Shown here: piece by piece, positions 41,798 to 53,128 of the stretch
Layout of the letters: each line of letters opens with the position of its first letter
Position numbering within the stretch: position 1 is the stretch's first letter
Assembly: GCA_001465935.1 (NCBI GenBank)
Contig: LNKV01000018.1
Location: 84,542 to 148,541, forward strand
DNA length: 64,000 nt
Origin: Clarireedia homoeocarpa
Taxonomy: Eukaryota; Ascomycota; Leotiomycetes; Helotiales; Rutstroemiaceae
Direction: 5' to 3'
The notes under the pieces: model-generated
What the model was told of the DNA's origin: nothing
What the model saw: the letters and a program-made list of their open reading frames with translations, nothing else
Database searches by the model: none
Translations under genes and position numbers: made by a program

Positions 41798-44463
41798 ATG
41801 CATTCCTTACTTAATCGCATGAGTTATTGGTGGAGTGACTGCTTATTGGAGAAGAAAGATGAATCTTGGATCTTTGGACGTGCAGAACGTGAACCGTAAG
41901 TCGCTCTCCTCCACCCACCCACACACCTGCATTCTTTCTTGATCGCCGCGTTGTTTGCTATTGGTGTCTTGCTTCCGAGGCTTTTACTGACGGATCTGAT
42001 TGCCCAGATCGGAGACCGCAATTACAACGAGTCATAACTTCTGATCTACCCGGTCCTGGTGCGGTGGATGTACAATACGGTGAAAATACACCTTCGCTAC
42101 CTTCGAGCCTCTCTTCTGATGCAACGACGGTAAGACGGTGGGCGACTCCTCCATCTCGCTTTCATTCCCCGGCGACGAGTTTTCAGCACCCAAGAGAGTC
42201 GACGGAGGAGCCCTTAATCAGAGCAGCTCAAAATTCTGCGCAGCACCACTCAAACGATACAATGGTCCAATTTGATGAGGATCACATCAGAACTCTTGAG
42301 GCTGAAGCTTCAAAAAGGGAGCGGAATATGGACGATCGATTCGAAGACGAAAGTGTGCCCACACCTAACAATGACGATACGCCCTTCATTCGGTTTGCGA
42401 TAGATCAATTGACGAGAGATGAGGAAGAGGAGCAGAGGAGGAGGAGTGAACAACGGTCTCAACAACAGAATACGTCGGATAGTTCAGATGATTATCCAGT
42501 GGAGAGAATCATTCCCGATGCGAACAGAGCCTACATTCCACAACGGCCAACTAGAGCTGAACTGGCTCTAGTAAGGAAACATCGTTCTACACCTGGACCC
42601 AGATTATTCGGATTTAATTCCACCAGGCCTCTATCCACCGCGCCAACACCACCACCGGAAGAGAATACTAGACAGCAAATTAGAAACCCCATCAGCCACA
42701 ACACCAGTGATCCAGAAATCTTTATACCAGAGCCTAACCCCTCGAATACGCGACGATACCCAGAGCTGAAATTCATACCTGCAATATTACGACCGCTTTC
42801 GTTAATAGCGGTCACCACATTATGTCTTCTCATGACAGCCGCAATTATGTTTTGCGCCATCTACTCCAGTTACCATGATGGACTCGCAAAATGGGATTCT
42901 GGGATTTACAGCGGGCGATATTTTATTTTCGGCTTCTTGCCACAGATAGTGGGAGCGTGCATTTTTGTCTACATCCAGTCCATTCTGGCTGCTATTACGA
43001 GAATCATGCCATATACCTTAATGGCCATGGAGGATGCGCAACATAGGAATAGTGCGCTATTCTTAGATGTGGTGCCGAAACATATGCTATGGCCGAGGTG
43101 GGAAGGCCCTATGATGATTGATATTGCGAATACATGTCTGTGGCTGTCAGTTTTCACGATCCCCCTTTTGGGGTGCTTGTTCTCGGTGATTTTGGTAGAT
43201 AAGCAGTGGAAGTGGACGGCGGTTCAGGGGATTGCGTGGACTTTGGTTGCGATTTACATTTTGATGTGTATGGGGTTCGTTCTGGTCGGGGCGTTTTTCT
43301 TTCGCAGAGTAACCGGTTTGTTATGGGATCCTCGATCGGTGGCTGATGTTATGGCTTTACTGCCGAGAAGTAATAGCTTGAGGGATTTTTCTGGTATGGA
43401 AATCACGAGGACAAGAAATGAGTTGAAAACCAAGCTTGCTGGGAGAAGTGATAGGTTGGGATATTGGCGGACGCCTAGCCCGACGCAAGAGGTTTTCTAC
43501 GCGATTGGTGAGAGTGGTGCACCGACAAGACGATACACTCTTGAGGGTGGAAAAGTGGAGAGGAAATTCAGCGGCAAGCATGATTTGGAGGAAAACACAT
43601 CCAATCTTTACAGCTCCACTACGCGATTCAGATATATTCCTTGGATCTTGAGGGATACATACGTCGTCCTATGGTGTGTGACAGCATTCTTCCTGTTAGT
43701 CGCCTTGATCATCATATCATTCCTTCCCTCAACCGCCATCCGAAAGGGGTTCCCCCCACAAGTTCTCCCGGGCCCCGATGGTGCCGGCTACTCAGCAGCC
43801 AACTTCCTCTACAGTTTCATCCCCGCCATCATTGGAATGATCCTCTACCTCGTGTTCCAACCCATTGATATGGCCTTCCGCAAACTCCAACCCTGGCGCG
43901 AACTCGCCAATCCGAATGGCGCCACGGCGGAAAAATCGCTCCTCCTCGACTACACCGCTACCCTCCCCATCTCGACCACTTTCAACGCTCTGGGCAATGC
44001 TCATTACCGCGTAGCCTGGTTCTCATTTGCCTCAATCCTCTTCATTCTCCTCCCAGTTCTCGCCGGCGGCATCTTCTTCCCGCTCACCATCCCCTCAGGC
44101 GAGGTCCGCATGCTTCCCAATCTCTCCTCCTTCTATGTATGTCTCGCGATTCTCATCATCTACTTCCTCACTCTGCTGCTTCTCCTCCCATCACGCAGGA
44201 ACATGCGTCTCCCGCATAAAGTCGACTGTCTTGCGGAGATAATTACTTTCGTACATTCCAGTCATGTGCTGGATGATGCAGCTTTTCGCGCGCCGAGATC
44301 GAAAACGGATCTGGTTACGCGGTTGATGAGTGTGTCGGAACAGTTTAGGGGTGGGGAGGCGAGGTTTGCGTTTGGCGTGGGGAGTGGAAGGGGAGGGAAG
44401 GAAGTTCTTGGGGTGGAGAGGTTGGGGAGGAAGGGGGAAGAGGAGGTAGTTCTTTTGGGGTAG
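41798..44463 (+). CDS. DUF3433-type multi-pass membrane protein, 848 aa
   Basis: Two exons: 41798-41895 (MHSLLNRMSYWW onward, 32 codons) and 42015-44463. The AG directly after CCC is out of frame; the acceptor eight bases later (CGGAG then ACCGC) keeps frame, so the junction reads REPPQLQRVIT. Residues 35-280 are a hydrophilic, Pro/Ser/Gln/Asp-rich cytoplasmic segment. After it comes the duplicated membrane module typical of fungal DUF3433 proteins. The first copy, from about 284, contains FGFLPQIVGACIFVYIQSI and TRIMPYTLMA. The second, from about 577, contains SFIPAIIGMILYLVFQPID, AFRKLQPWRELA and DYTATLPISTTFNALG. Such proteins are found in the plasma membrane or vacuolar system of filamentous ascomycetes and have no proven biochemical role. 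The C-terminal 60 residues are Gly/Arg-rich. Confidence 0.85.
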
Positions 44464-45424
44464 GTCTGGGGTTTGGGGCTTTAACGACATAGGGAAAGGA
44501 AAGGGAAAGGAAAGGGAAAGACGAGGGATGGATGATGCGTTATGATTTGATGATTGAGGGTGGGGTTTTTGTATTGTGTTATTTTTCCTAGCTTGTTTAA
44601 TGATGGAATGTCTCGATACCGCGACGCCGCGGATTTTGGTGAGAACTGGGGTTTCGTTTCGAGGTGGAGTTTCAGGATAAGAATTGGATGGATGGGATGG
44701 TATGATTGTTGATTCGGGATTGGATATTGATAATGATGACTATGGCTGAAATGATGGGAATTGGTGTGTGCGAGACGGGAACGAATTTTTGGTAGCAGAC
44801 TCGAAGGGTCTGGGCAGAAAAGAAAGATAAAGAACAGAAGAGAAAGGAGAAGAAAAGTGACAGCACTAGAATGTATTACCATATATTCATCTTACACTAC
44901 TCTGAAGAATAATAATTTTTAGGTATATTTTCCTGGATCTTGATGTCCTGGTCTGGGTTGATTTTGTTGGGTTTTGTATGTTGTAACACGATATGCTATG
45001 ATGTATTTCTCATTATATGATCTCGAAGATGGGCTCCATGGAGTTTGCACTGCGGGGCAGTATTGGCAACGGTCATTTGGATGACGAGTGTTGACTTTTA
45101 AAGTGAGACGCGCGCGAATAAAAGATGAATAGAAAAGACGAGCTGATTCCACGTGCCGTGTTGATTGGTGGGACTCCTGATCGTATCAATCAATGGGGTG
45201 AAATATATTGAATGGATGCTACAGTGACAGGGAAGTAGTATACATATACAGTACAGAGCTGCATCGAACTCGTCAATAGACGCCGCCGAATCATTGATGT
45301 TTAATCAATGCTCTCTCCTTCTAGCACTTCCTCCATCCTTGCGCCTTCCTCTTCTATTTCGTTTGGTCCACAATACTAACTTAGACATAGGATAGATACG
45401 CCGTGCCTGTCTATAATCAACTTG
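44464..45424. other. Convergent intergenic region
   Basis: 3' flanks of two convergent genes. Purine runs of GGAAAGGGAAA near 44492-44520 are followed by ordinary sequence. No gene seen. Confidence 0.55.
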
Positions 45425-46576
45425 TCAATAAATCACCATAAACTCCGGACACGCGAATGCACATACCGGAGTAATCGTCGTCGTCCTCGTAATCTCGGTC
45501 GTTCGCGTAACCGTCGTCGTGGAACGCACAGTAGTGGTACTAAATGCCCAATCCCATCAACCGATTAGCTGCGCCACACTATCCTGACAAACAAGTACTA
45601 TCTGTTTCGAAATAACTCACGGCTCAACACCCTTCTCTTCGACAGACACAAGACTCGCTGCTATGCGCAGATGCTGTGTTAATGTGCTACCGGGTCCGGT
45701 GATGGTAGTTGTGATGGTTCCATCGGCATCGGAGATTGTGGATGTGGATGTTATGTTTGTCGCGGTTAGATACGAGGATGGGAGGTGGGTGCTGAGGAGG
45801 TATGTCCCGGGTGTGATTGTGAGACTGCTGGAGGGGCCGAGGACTAGGATTAAGGGCTGGATGAGTGTGATTAGTGGTTTGTTAAGGATGAGGGGCGGGG
45901 AAGAAGAAGTTACAGATGTTATGATGGTGGAGATGGAGATATCTTTGGAGTAATATACTGGTACGTATTCGGTGTGTATGATCCAGACTTCGGTGATGGT
46001 TATGCAAGTTGGATCTCCACTCATATCGATTCCGCAAATTCGGACTTGGATTGCGGAAGGATCGTTGGCTGCGATAGATTGCCATGGTGCTGCGTAGTAT
46101 GTCGTGAAGTTTTGTGCATAGGTCGTCATGCTCGGCAATGATTCTTCCCTCTTTCGAGCGGCCGGAACTGTACTGGTTGGTATTGATGCGGTGATGAGAG
46201 CATAACCGAAATGCGAGGAGAATGTAATAATCTCATCGCATTCGCTGACGGTGTGCCTCTGGAAATATCCAGTTAGGACGATAGAGCATGTGGTAGTTGT
46301 GCGGGTTGTGAATGATGGCGAGCAGGATGTCGTATTTGCTCCAGGCAAGTTGCAAAGTTCGTAAAGAGGAATCACATGCATGACGCTCATCCCTTGAGAG
46401 GTAACAGACGGCGTGATACATTTTGTTGTCGGCCACGGAAACGTCGAGTTGATCCTGGTCGAGGTGTAAGAGGTGTCGACCAGTTTATCCTTCGTAACAC
46501 TAGTCAACGGACCAAGATGTCGTGAAGCGTTGATGATCGAGATGCACAGCATCCAAGTGAGTAAAAGAGGCAACAT
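45425..46576 (-). CDS. Secreted Ser/Thr-rich protein, 356 aa
   Basis: Two exons on the minus strand: 46576-45621 and 45539-45425. The short second exon is supported by a GTGAGT donor, a TTTAG acceptor and strict continuation of the Thr repeat (TTTVRSTTTVTRTTEITRTT). Without it the frame stops one codon after the donor. A signal peptide covers about residues 1-18 (MLPLLLTWMLCISIINAS). The mature protein is rich in Ser and Thr, has many NxS/T sites and about ten cysteines (for example TTSCSPSF, CSIVLTG, VRICGIDMSGDPTC), and has a dibasic AARKRE site near residue 143. There is no obvious GPI signal or catalytic motif. A cell-wall or extracellular glycoprotein is likely; I recognise no family. 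Divergent from the 2OG oxygenase gene. Confidence 0.7.
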
Positions 46577-47577
46577 GGTTGCTTATGATACTCATGAATA
46601 TTGAAACAGTAAAGCAAAGGGATAACAGATATTCGACTATCCAAGTCTGTAAGGGAGCGAAAGGGAGAAAAAGAGGAGGTTGGAGAGAATGAGAATCGTT
46701 CAACGATTGACATATAAGAGGTTCACTGGGAAATTTCACGACGACGCGCACGCGTACTTTTGGCTGGTATTTGAACTTTCTCGGCAGCGAGGTACAGCCG
46801 TGGAATGTGAATGTGATAGCTGCGTTTCATCACGATATCAAATACTCAAGCATTCCACGATAGAGTCCAGACCTTGGTATGGCTAGCTGCGCATTTATAC
46901 TGCAGAAACAAGCTGCTCCGCCGCGTCTTGTTTGTCTGCTCGTCTGTCATTCTCCGCTGCCGCGTCCCTTAGAGAGAGAATATAACGAGACGCACCGATC
47001 AAGAGTATTGAATTTCTTCCATTCGGAATTCATTGGATACTCTCATAGTTCGCAGCGACAAGGGGTTGAAGACATGGCCCATTGAAAACGATCCAAACAT
47101 GGCATTCAGAATGATGGCACGTTGACGATTAGGAGGGGACGACCTCGGCTCGCTCGGGTCATTATCAAATAGGGGGGCACGTCATCAACCGCCTTCAAGC
47201 ATTGGAGATTCCATTACTAATACAGTTCTGAGTGTCTTTACGAGCCCCGAATTGTGGGATTCTCCCCCTTGAATTATTCTTAAGCAATCGGATTTTATCA
47301 TGATTGAGTGCATCTTAATTCAACATGACAAGAGATGGTCGATTAATTAGTACAGTACAACAACCCCTTGGTGGGGCAATCGCCAAGCGGTTGTCGAACT
47401 ACCGGTCACCGTACCCCACAATCTCGCATTGTCTGTACGAGCAAGCTCTCCATCCACAACAGGCAACAACAAAAAGAAATCGTAATAAATAAAGCTCACA
47501 GGTCAATATATTCACTCTCCATACTCAAATCTCATTCAACCTCATCTCTCTCTTCCTATCAAATCTGACACCTCACT
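46577..47577. other. Divergent intergenic region
   Basis: About 1 kb upstream of both flanking genes. The last 100 nt before 47578 are C/T-rich, as in many fungal leaders. No further signal seen. Confidence 0.5.
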
Positions 47578-48516
47578 ATGCCCTCCAAAAAGCCCAAAAC
47601 CTCCACCGCAACACCTACCTCCCCACCCCCCGATTGGCCCAAATTTTCTCCCCTTCCTCCTCCCTCCTCACTCACACTGAATACGATCGTACCCTCACAA
47701 ATAGTCACCATCCCGCATTTCTGGCCAGCCAAGCTCTGCAAGGACTACGTCTCCTTTCTCAAAAGCCTTCCTCTCACCACCACACCCGGGAAGCCTAAGA
47801 AAGGGGATGCACTCCGTGTGAATGATCGATTTAGGGTTGACGATTGGAATTTTGCTGAGCGTCTATGGAGGGAGACGGGACTAAGGGAACTGATCATGGG
47901 TGAGATCATTAGGGAGTGGGAGGATGAGAGCGAGGAGAAGATGAGCGAGGAGGAAAGGAAAGAATTATGGTATGTGAGATCGGATGGAGAGGGAGATGTC
48001 ATGTGATTTTGAAATCTTTAAAGTTGAATGCTAATAGAGGTCTACGTTCAGGGGTGGAGAGACGATCGGATTAAATCCTGCCATACGGATATACAGATAC
48101 AAGAAAGGACAGTTCTTTGACTGCCATTGTATGATCTCCCCCACTTCCATACTGCTCTCCAACTGACCTTGCCTTTAGACGACGAATCTAACCTCATCAC
48201 TCTCCCCACAACTCCACCTATACAGGCCAAAACAACCTGGACACTACTCCTCTATCTCACTTCACCAGCGACTGGTTGTATCGGCGGCGAAACTGTCTTC
48301 TACCCGGAAGACCTCCCTGGAAAGAAATCGCCCATCGACAAAGAATTAGTTATCGGGCTCGAAACAGGCATGGTTCTCCTGCACAAACATGGAAACGATT
48401 GCATGTTGCATGAGGGGCGAGAGGTGCTTGAGGGTGAGAAATGGATCATTAGGACAGATTTATGTGTGAAGCGAGTAACGCCGAGGATTGAGAGGGGCAT
48501 GTTTGACGGGTTGTGA
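47578..48516 (+). CDS. 2-oxoglutarate/Fe(II)-dependent oxygenase, prolyl-4-hydroxylase-like
   Basis: Three exons: 47578-47969, 48052-48128 and 48179-48516, for 268 aa. The junctions rebuild LWGGETIGLNPAIRIYRYKK and FFDCHYDDESN. The double-stranded beta-helix signature is complete: HxD is His156-Tyr-Asp158 (DCHYDD), and the distal histidine is His234 in MLHEGREV. Lys and Arg in EKWIIRTDL are placed to bind the 2-oxoglutarate carboxylate. TTWTLLLYLTSPATGCIGGE between them is the typical strand pair. The enzyme needs Fe2+, O2 and 2-oxoglutarate and hydroxylates an unknown substrate. The N-terminus (MPSKKPKTSTATPTS) is basic and could be nuclear. No signal peptide, so an intracellular enzyme rather than a collagen-type ER hydroxylase is likely. 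Confidence 0.87.
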
Positions 48517-49108
48517 GTGTTATGGACGGTATATAAGATACATGCTCGTGATAGATGCTAGTTCATGAGCCCCCTAGCATTGTTTAGAGTCAAAGACTGT
48601 TATAGAATTTGAGAGATGTTACTGAAAGCTATGTCAATGGGTCAACAACCGGCCTTCCATGTTTGAATACATTTTCGGCGATCACCATTTAATATTTAGA
48701 AATACATCTATTCTTAGATAGAGAAGAGCCCTAAATTACTATAATACATATACGCCTTTACATTATTACAGAGAATCTATTTAGCGAGTAGTAGGGTTGA
48801 TATACTGTCGCTGTGCACGTTTGTGACGCCGAGGTTCAACAGTGCTGATCACCTGATGAGCGGCTCAGAATCTGTATGTAGGATCAGTCAAAGCCAATTC
48901 ACCATCACCTAACTTCAATGGTATTGCCAGCCAATCTCGTGGACAAGTATTTGTAGTAAAAGGAGGGAATCACGATTGGGAGGAATAGAGTACGAATTGA
49001 TTTCACTTCATGGCCTCTATAATAATTAACTTGGAGATTCAGTTCGAGCAAACCAACATCAACAATCGATGAGCTTCAGACACTGGAGGCGAAATAATCC
49101 TAAGCAAA
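48517..49108. other. Intergenic, partly AT-rich
   Basis: The stretch at about 48680-48790 is AT-rich and free of open frames. The rest is the upstream region of the BTB gene. No other signal. Confidence 0.5.
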
Positions 49109-50146
49109 ATGCCAGCCTCGTTTCCAGAGTATATTCCCTCCCCTTCCCAACAAAACACTATCCCATCCAACCAAGCACATAGAAATCATCAATTAACAAT
49201 TCCCCTTCCCCACAGGATCCTCAATTCCCGCATTTTCAAATTCGTCATCGGCGAAGAAATCGATGGCACAGCGACTGAATTCTTCGTGCACGAAGAAGCG
49301 ATTGCGCAACTCTCGAAACCACTCCATAGTATGATGAAGGGTGGTATGTTGGAGTCACAAGTGGGCTGCACGAAGTGGGGTGATGTGAGCAAAGAGACGT
49401 TTGAGCGATTTGTGCAGTTTGCGTATACAGGCGATTACTCGGTGCCGGTGGGAGTGAAACGGAAAGCACGAGCGCGAACGGGGAAGAAAGGCTGGGAAAT
49501 AGAGAATGAAGTTGTAAATGCTTCTTTTGGAACTCCCATTGAGATGGATGATGAAACGCAGCCGGTTGAAGTGCCGCCAGAAGACTCGTGGGGACTAGCA
49601 TGGACCAATAGTATCAGTAAGAAGAGTAAGAAAGAAAAGAAAGGCTCATCGTCAAAAAAGGCGGCTTTTTCATTCAAGCTCCCCACCGACTTCAATTCTT
49701 TCTGCTTCTCACACAACCTCTCTCCCAGCAACAACTACGTCGACACATGTGAGCCCTCTACAGTTTTCGACCCCGAGCTCAACTACACAAGCATTTTCCT
49801 CGCTCACGCAGCCCTCTACATCCTTGCCGATTATCGAATAATCGATTCCCTGAAAGCGCGAGCTTTATACAAACTCCACAAGACTCTTTCTACCTTTCAG
49901 TTGAATGAAAGCAATGCCGAAGACGTGGTTAATCTGGCACGATATGTGTATGAGCAGGAAGAAGGGGTTGATGGGTTGGTGGGGGGAGATGGACTAGTAG
50001 GGGACTTGAGAGCTTTGGTTTGTACGTATTTGGCGATGAATGCGAAGGTGTTGGCGCTAGATGAGGAGTTTATGGAACTACTTGGGAAGGGGGGTCAGTT
50101 TGTGAAGGACTTTTTTTGGTTTGAGTTGCGAAGAGTGGTAGACTAG
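49109..50146 (+). CDS. BTB/POZ-domain protein, 345 aa
   Basis: Single exon. The BTB fold starts near residue 40: FKFVIGEEIDGTATEFFVHE (beta strands), EEAIAQLSKPLHSMMKGGM (helix with the family LxxxSxYF/M-like turn), then VSKETFERFVQFAYTGDYSV. A Lys/Ser-rich insert (SKKSKKEKKGSSSKK, about residues 170-186) interrupts it and could be a nuclear signal. The C-terminal half, with FLAHAALYILADYRIIDSLK and ALYKLHKTL, is the helical continuation seen in fungal BTB proteins of unknown partner. No MATH, kelch or zinc finger. Such proteins often act as dimerising adaptors, sometimes for cullin-3 ligases, which is inference here. Convergent with the PLP-enzyme gene. Confidence 0.82.
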   Translation: MPASFPEYIPSPSQQNTIPSNQAHRNHQLTIPLPHRILNSRIFKFVIGEEIDGTATEFFVHEEAIAQLSKPLHSMMKGGMLESQVGCTKWGDVSKETFERFVQFAYTGDYSVPVGVKRKARARTGKKGWEIENEVVNASFGTPIEMDDETQPVEVPPEDSWGLAWTNSISKKSKKEKKGSSSKKAAFSFKLPTDFNSFCFSHNLSPSNNYVDTCEPSTVFDPELNYTSIFLAHAALYILADYRIIDSLKARALYKLHKTLSTFQLNESNAEDVVNLARYVYEQEEGVDGLVGGDGLVGDLRALVCTYLAMNAKVLALDEEFMELLGKGGQFVKDFFWFELRRVVD

Positions 50147-50601
50147 AGCAGCTGAAGGAAAATGTAACTTTGATAGCTTGGGTTTGGTCTGCGTTTGTTT
50201 GGGATGGCGATATGAATAGCCTGAATGTTATACTTTCAAAGTTAATGATGTAGTGGGTGGATATATTTTCAACTCTAAGGTAAACAAAAGCATCTAGCAT
50301 CTAGAGTTGTGTCAAATATCTCGAAAAATGTCTAAACCGAACAGTACGAGCGGCTATGTTGAGGCTTGGACTTTTTCGCGGTAGTGGACTTCGTCCCTAT
50401 ATAATTAGCCCCACTTTCCATCTTCTTCATCAGGAATTGTACGAAGTAGCCGCACTTCGTAATTATAGTTGATATCTTTTCTGGGAAGGAACATATTGAG
50501 AGCAAAAACTGACTCTGGTCACCAACTTTGACCTCAATTATGCTATATCCTCTTCATATTTGAATCTGTAATACAGTCTGTATTCATCAAACATTTTCCC
50601 A
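50147..50601. other. Convergent intergenic region
   Basis: 3' flanks of the BTB and PLP-enzyme genes. No gene or repeat seen. Confidence 0.5.
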
Positions 50602-52329
50602 TCATGCTGATGATGCTCCCACCAATCTCTTTTGCGACAGAACCGTCCTCAATCTAAGTATCATAGGATTAGGCCACGAATATACGAATGCCAACGAAGG
50701 GAAGAAAAGAACTAACCTTCGAATACCCTCTCTAAGCGTAACTTCGTCAACAGTATGCATCAAACGAAATCGTCCCGGAACTAGCGTATGATACTCTGCT
50801 CCTGTATCCATAAGAACACCAGCCTTCGTAAACCTCTCCGACAGCAGCTTTTCGGCTGCCCAGCCATCACCATTCACTTCATTTAGTGGAAGATACGGAG
50901 ATAAGTCGATCCAAAGAAAAAAAGCTGCATTTCTACTTGGTGGTTAGCCGACCAATCCAGGCTCGAAATGCGAGTGCAGATGAGAAAACGAACCCCTTAT
51001 CGGAATACAAAACATTTGCCTCGGTGAGGAGTTGTTCCGTCAACAAACGACTTTTGAGGATTTCACGATGTGATTTTGTGAGAAACTGCTTTACATAATC
51101 CTGATCTTCTAGAAACTTTGCTGCTATCTCCATAGAGAGTTGTGAGGGCGAGGAGAAGCGACTAGTAGATTGAATCAGCATCTAAACCAAAGCTTTCATG
51201 TGAAAATCATCTCACCATCCAGCGCGAATCGCATTGGAAAACTCAGTGTTTTGTGAGATAACGCAACCTAACCGTAGTCCAGCAGCAGTATAGTCCTGGT
51301 AATGTATCAGTGTACATTGAAGGAACATCCCTCATTCTCCATTCTCACCTTAGACATCCCATAGAGAACATGAACTTGCCTGGGATCAATGATTTCCGTG
51401 TAATCGATAGCTCGAATTGAGGTGAAGGCCTCAGAAGGCCGATCATCCCGATTGTGGACCGTAAGAGCGTAGATCTCATCACTGATGAGATGAATTCCCT
51501 TTGCTGCACAGAGTTTAAGTAGTCCTATAAGTGTCTCTCGCGGATAACAACGACCTGTATCATGTGTAAGCTTTCAATGCACGAAATATAACTAGTGTGA
51601 TTAATACCCAAGGGGTTGTGCGGGTTGCAGATGAGCAACGCTTTCACGTTACTTCCTCGTGCTTTCGCTTCTTCGAATCCCTTTTCGTACAGTTCAACAC
51701 AGTCAGGCGTAAACTGATCAGTATGTCCGACGTTCACCCATTCCAATTTCACTCTTAAGGTGCCATTAGACTCTGAACCAAGAACTGATGAGGTCTACTT
51801 ACCCTGTTCTCATTCCCATATCTTTCGAGAAAACTCCATATACAGGGCTTCCGAGCATGATTGAATCGCCCGAATCCGGATCGCAAGTGATCAATGCGCA
51901 AACCTCATTGATACTAGTCACTCCAGCAGCAAAGGTTATCTCTTCTGCGTCAAATGCTTGCACGGGCCGGAAATACGCGTTCAGATGTTTCGCCATTGCG
52001 GTACGCAGTCGTAGGGTACCTGTATAGCCTTCTCCGTAGGTACAGCATTGCACATTGAAATGACTCTGTATCAATGTTTTAACATCTGATGATTCAATTA
52101 TTGCAAGGAATGTTCTTACATGTGAGTTGATGTAGCTTGTCATGTCCTCTTTCATGAACCACTGATGTGAGTTTTAGTAGACACGCGGTCAGGCTCGTGG
52201 ATCTCTACTCACGTTCTCTGCCATATTGAGGGTAACAACTCCATTTGGGTTATTTACTGGATGGTAGAGGTTCTCCTCCCCATGCAAGAAACCAACTTTC
52301 GACCACGCATTTCCTCGAGCTGACAACAT
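50602..52329 (-). CDS. ACC-synthase-like PLP-dependent aminotransferase (class I/II), 448 aa
   Basis: Eight exons on the minus strand: 52329-52213, 52161-51803, 51753-51608, 51554-51349, 51295-51216, 51161-50994, 50935-50717 and 50653-50602, all in frame. The start MLSARGNAWSKVGFLHGEEN and the phrase VVTLNMAENW are typical of fungal 1-aminocyclopropane-1-carboxylate-synthase-like proteins. Later marks are ITFAAGVTSINEV, LICNPHNPLGRCYP, ISDEIYALTVH, and LYGMSKDYTAAGLRLG, where Lys276 is the expected PLP lysine. FFLWIDLSPYLP and the C-terminal PGRFRLMHT complete the fold. Real ACC synthase activity is uncertain, as many fungal members act as C-S lyases or aminotransferases. Two introns are only 50-60 nt. 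The acceptor of exon 6 (CTACTAG) is the only one that avoids a stop. Divergent from the second HET gene. Confidence 0.87.
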
Positions 52330-53128
52330 GGTTGACTTCGTTGTGAGGGGTAAGAATAAGAAAGAGGGGGAATAAGGCCGCAGTGGAACAGAAATATGTC
52401 TGCAGTTGTTCAATAGAAGCTGAGAGAGAATCACCAACCTTGTGATTTATATACTTTGGAGGTCTACAGTACATAGTACTGAAGTTGGCATTCAAGAGGT
52501 AATTGATGCCTAAAAAACCCCACTAAGGGTGTGAGGTCTAACGAAATAGTAGCTTGCCCCGCACTCCTATTTCCAAGCGAAATCCTGATCCGGACGCCCT
52601 TCGAATGACAAAGTCATCACTAGGCAATTTGATTCCAGTTCTCAGAATCCTTAAAACCTCCCATCCGACAATGTAAAGTTACTACTCCTTTCAGCAAAGA
52701 CATTTTGTCTGAAGTTGTAGATATCTTTTGTACAATTAACCCTCGAAAATTTTGATGGGAAGTGGTTAGGCTGCGCAGAAATAAACCGTATCCGCTTAGA
52801 ACAATCTGCGGGTCCCCTTTCAAAGTCATAATCCGCGGGTTCAAATAATTCGTGAATTCCGTATATAAAAATATATAACTTGGTATAAGTCATTATATAA
52901 ATGTATAATTAGTATAAAAATTAGTATAAGTTAAAAAGTATATCCTCAAATCTAAGGTTTTGAGCCTCAAACATTAACCTTAAAATTTAGGATTTTAAGC
53001 CTCAATTTTAAAGTTTAAGCCTCAACTTTAAGGTTTTAGCCTAGTGGCTTAAGGCTGCAACCGCAATTTATCAACCTCCTCTACATCATACAGTCCATAG
53101 AGGTATTTCATATCGACTTCATCGGAAT
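52330..53128. other. Divergent AT-rich intergenic region
   Basis: Shared upstream region of the PLP-enzyme and HET genes. About 52860-52945 is very AT-rich, followed by the degenerate repeat array at 52941-53055. Confidence 0.55.
52941..53055 (+). repeat. Degenerate short repeat array with AAGCCTCAA core
   Basis: Four to five irregular units of about 18-30 nt, each combining TTTAAGGTTTT- or TTTAAAGTTT-like sequence with GAGCCTCAA or AAGCCTCAA (cores near 52963, 52999 and 53019). AGCCT and AAGGCT arms make it partly palindromic. Confidence 0.65.
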
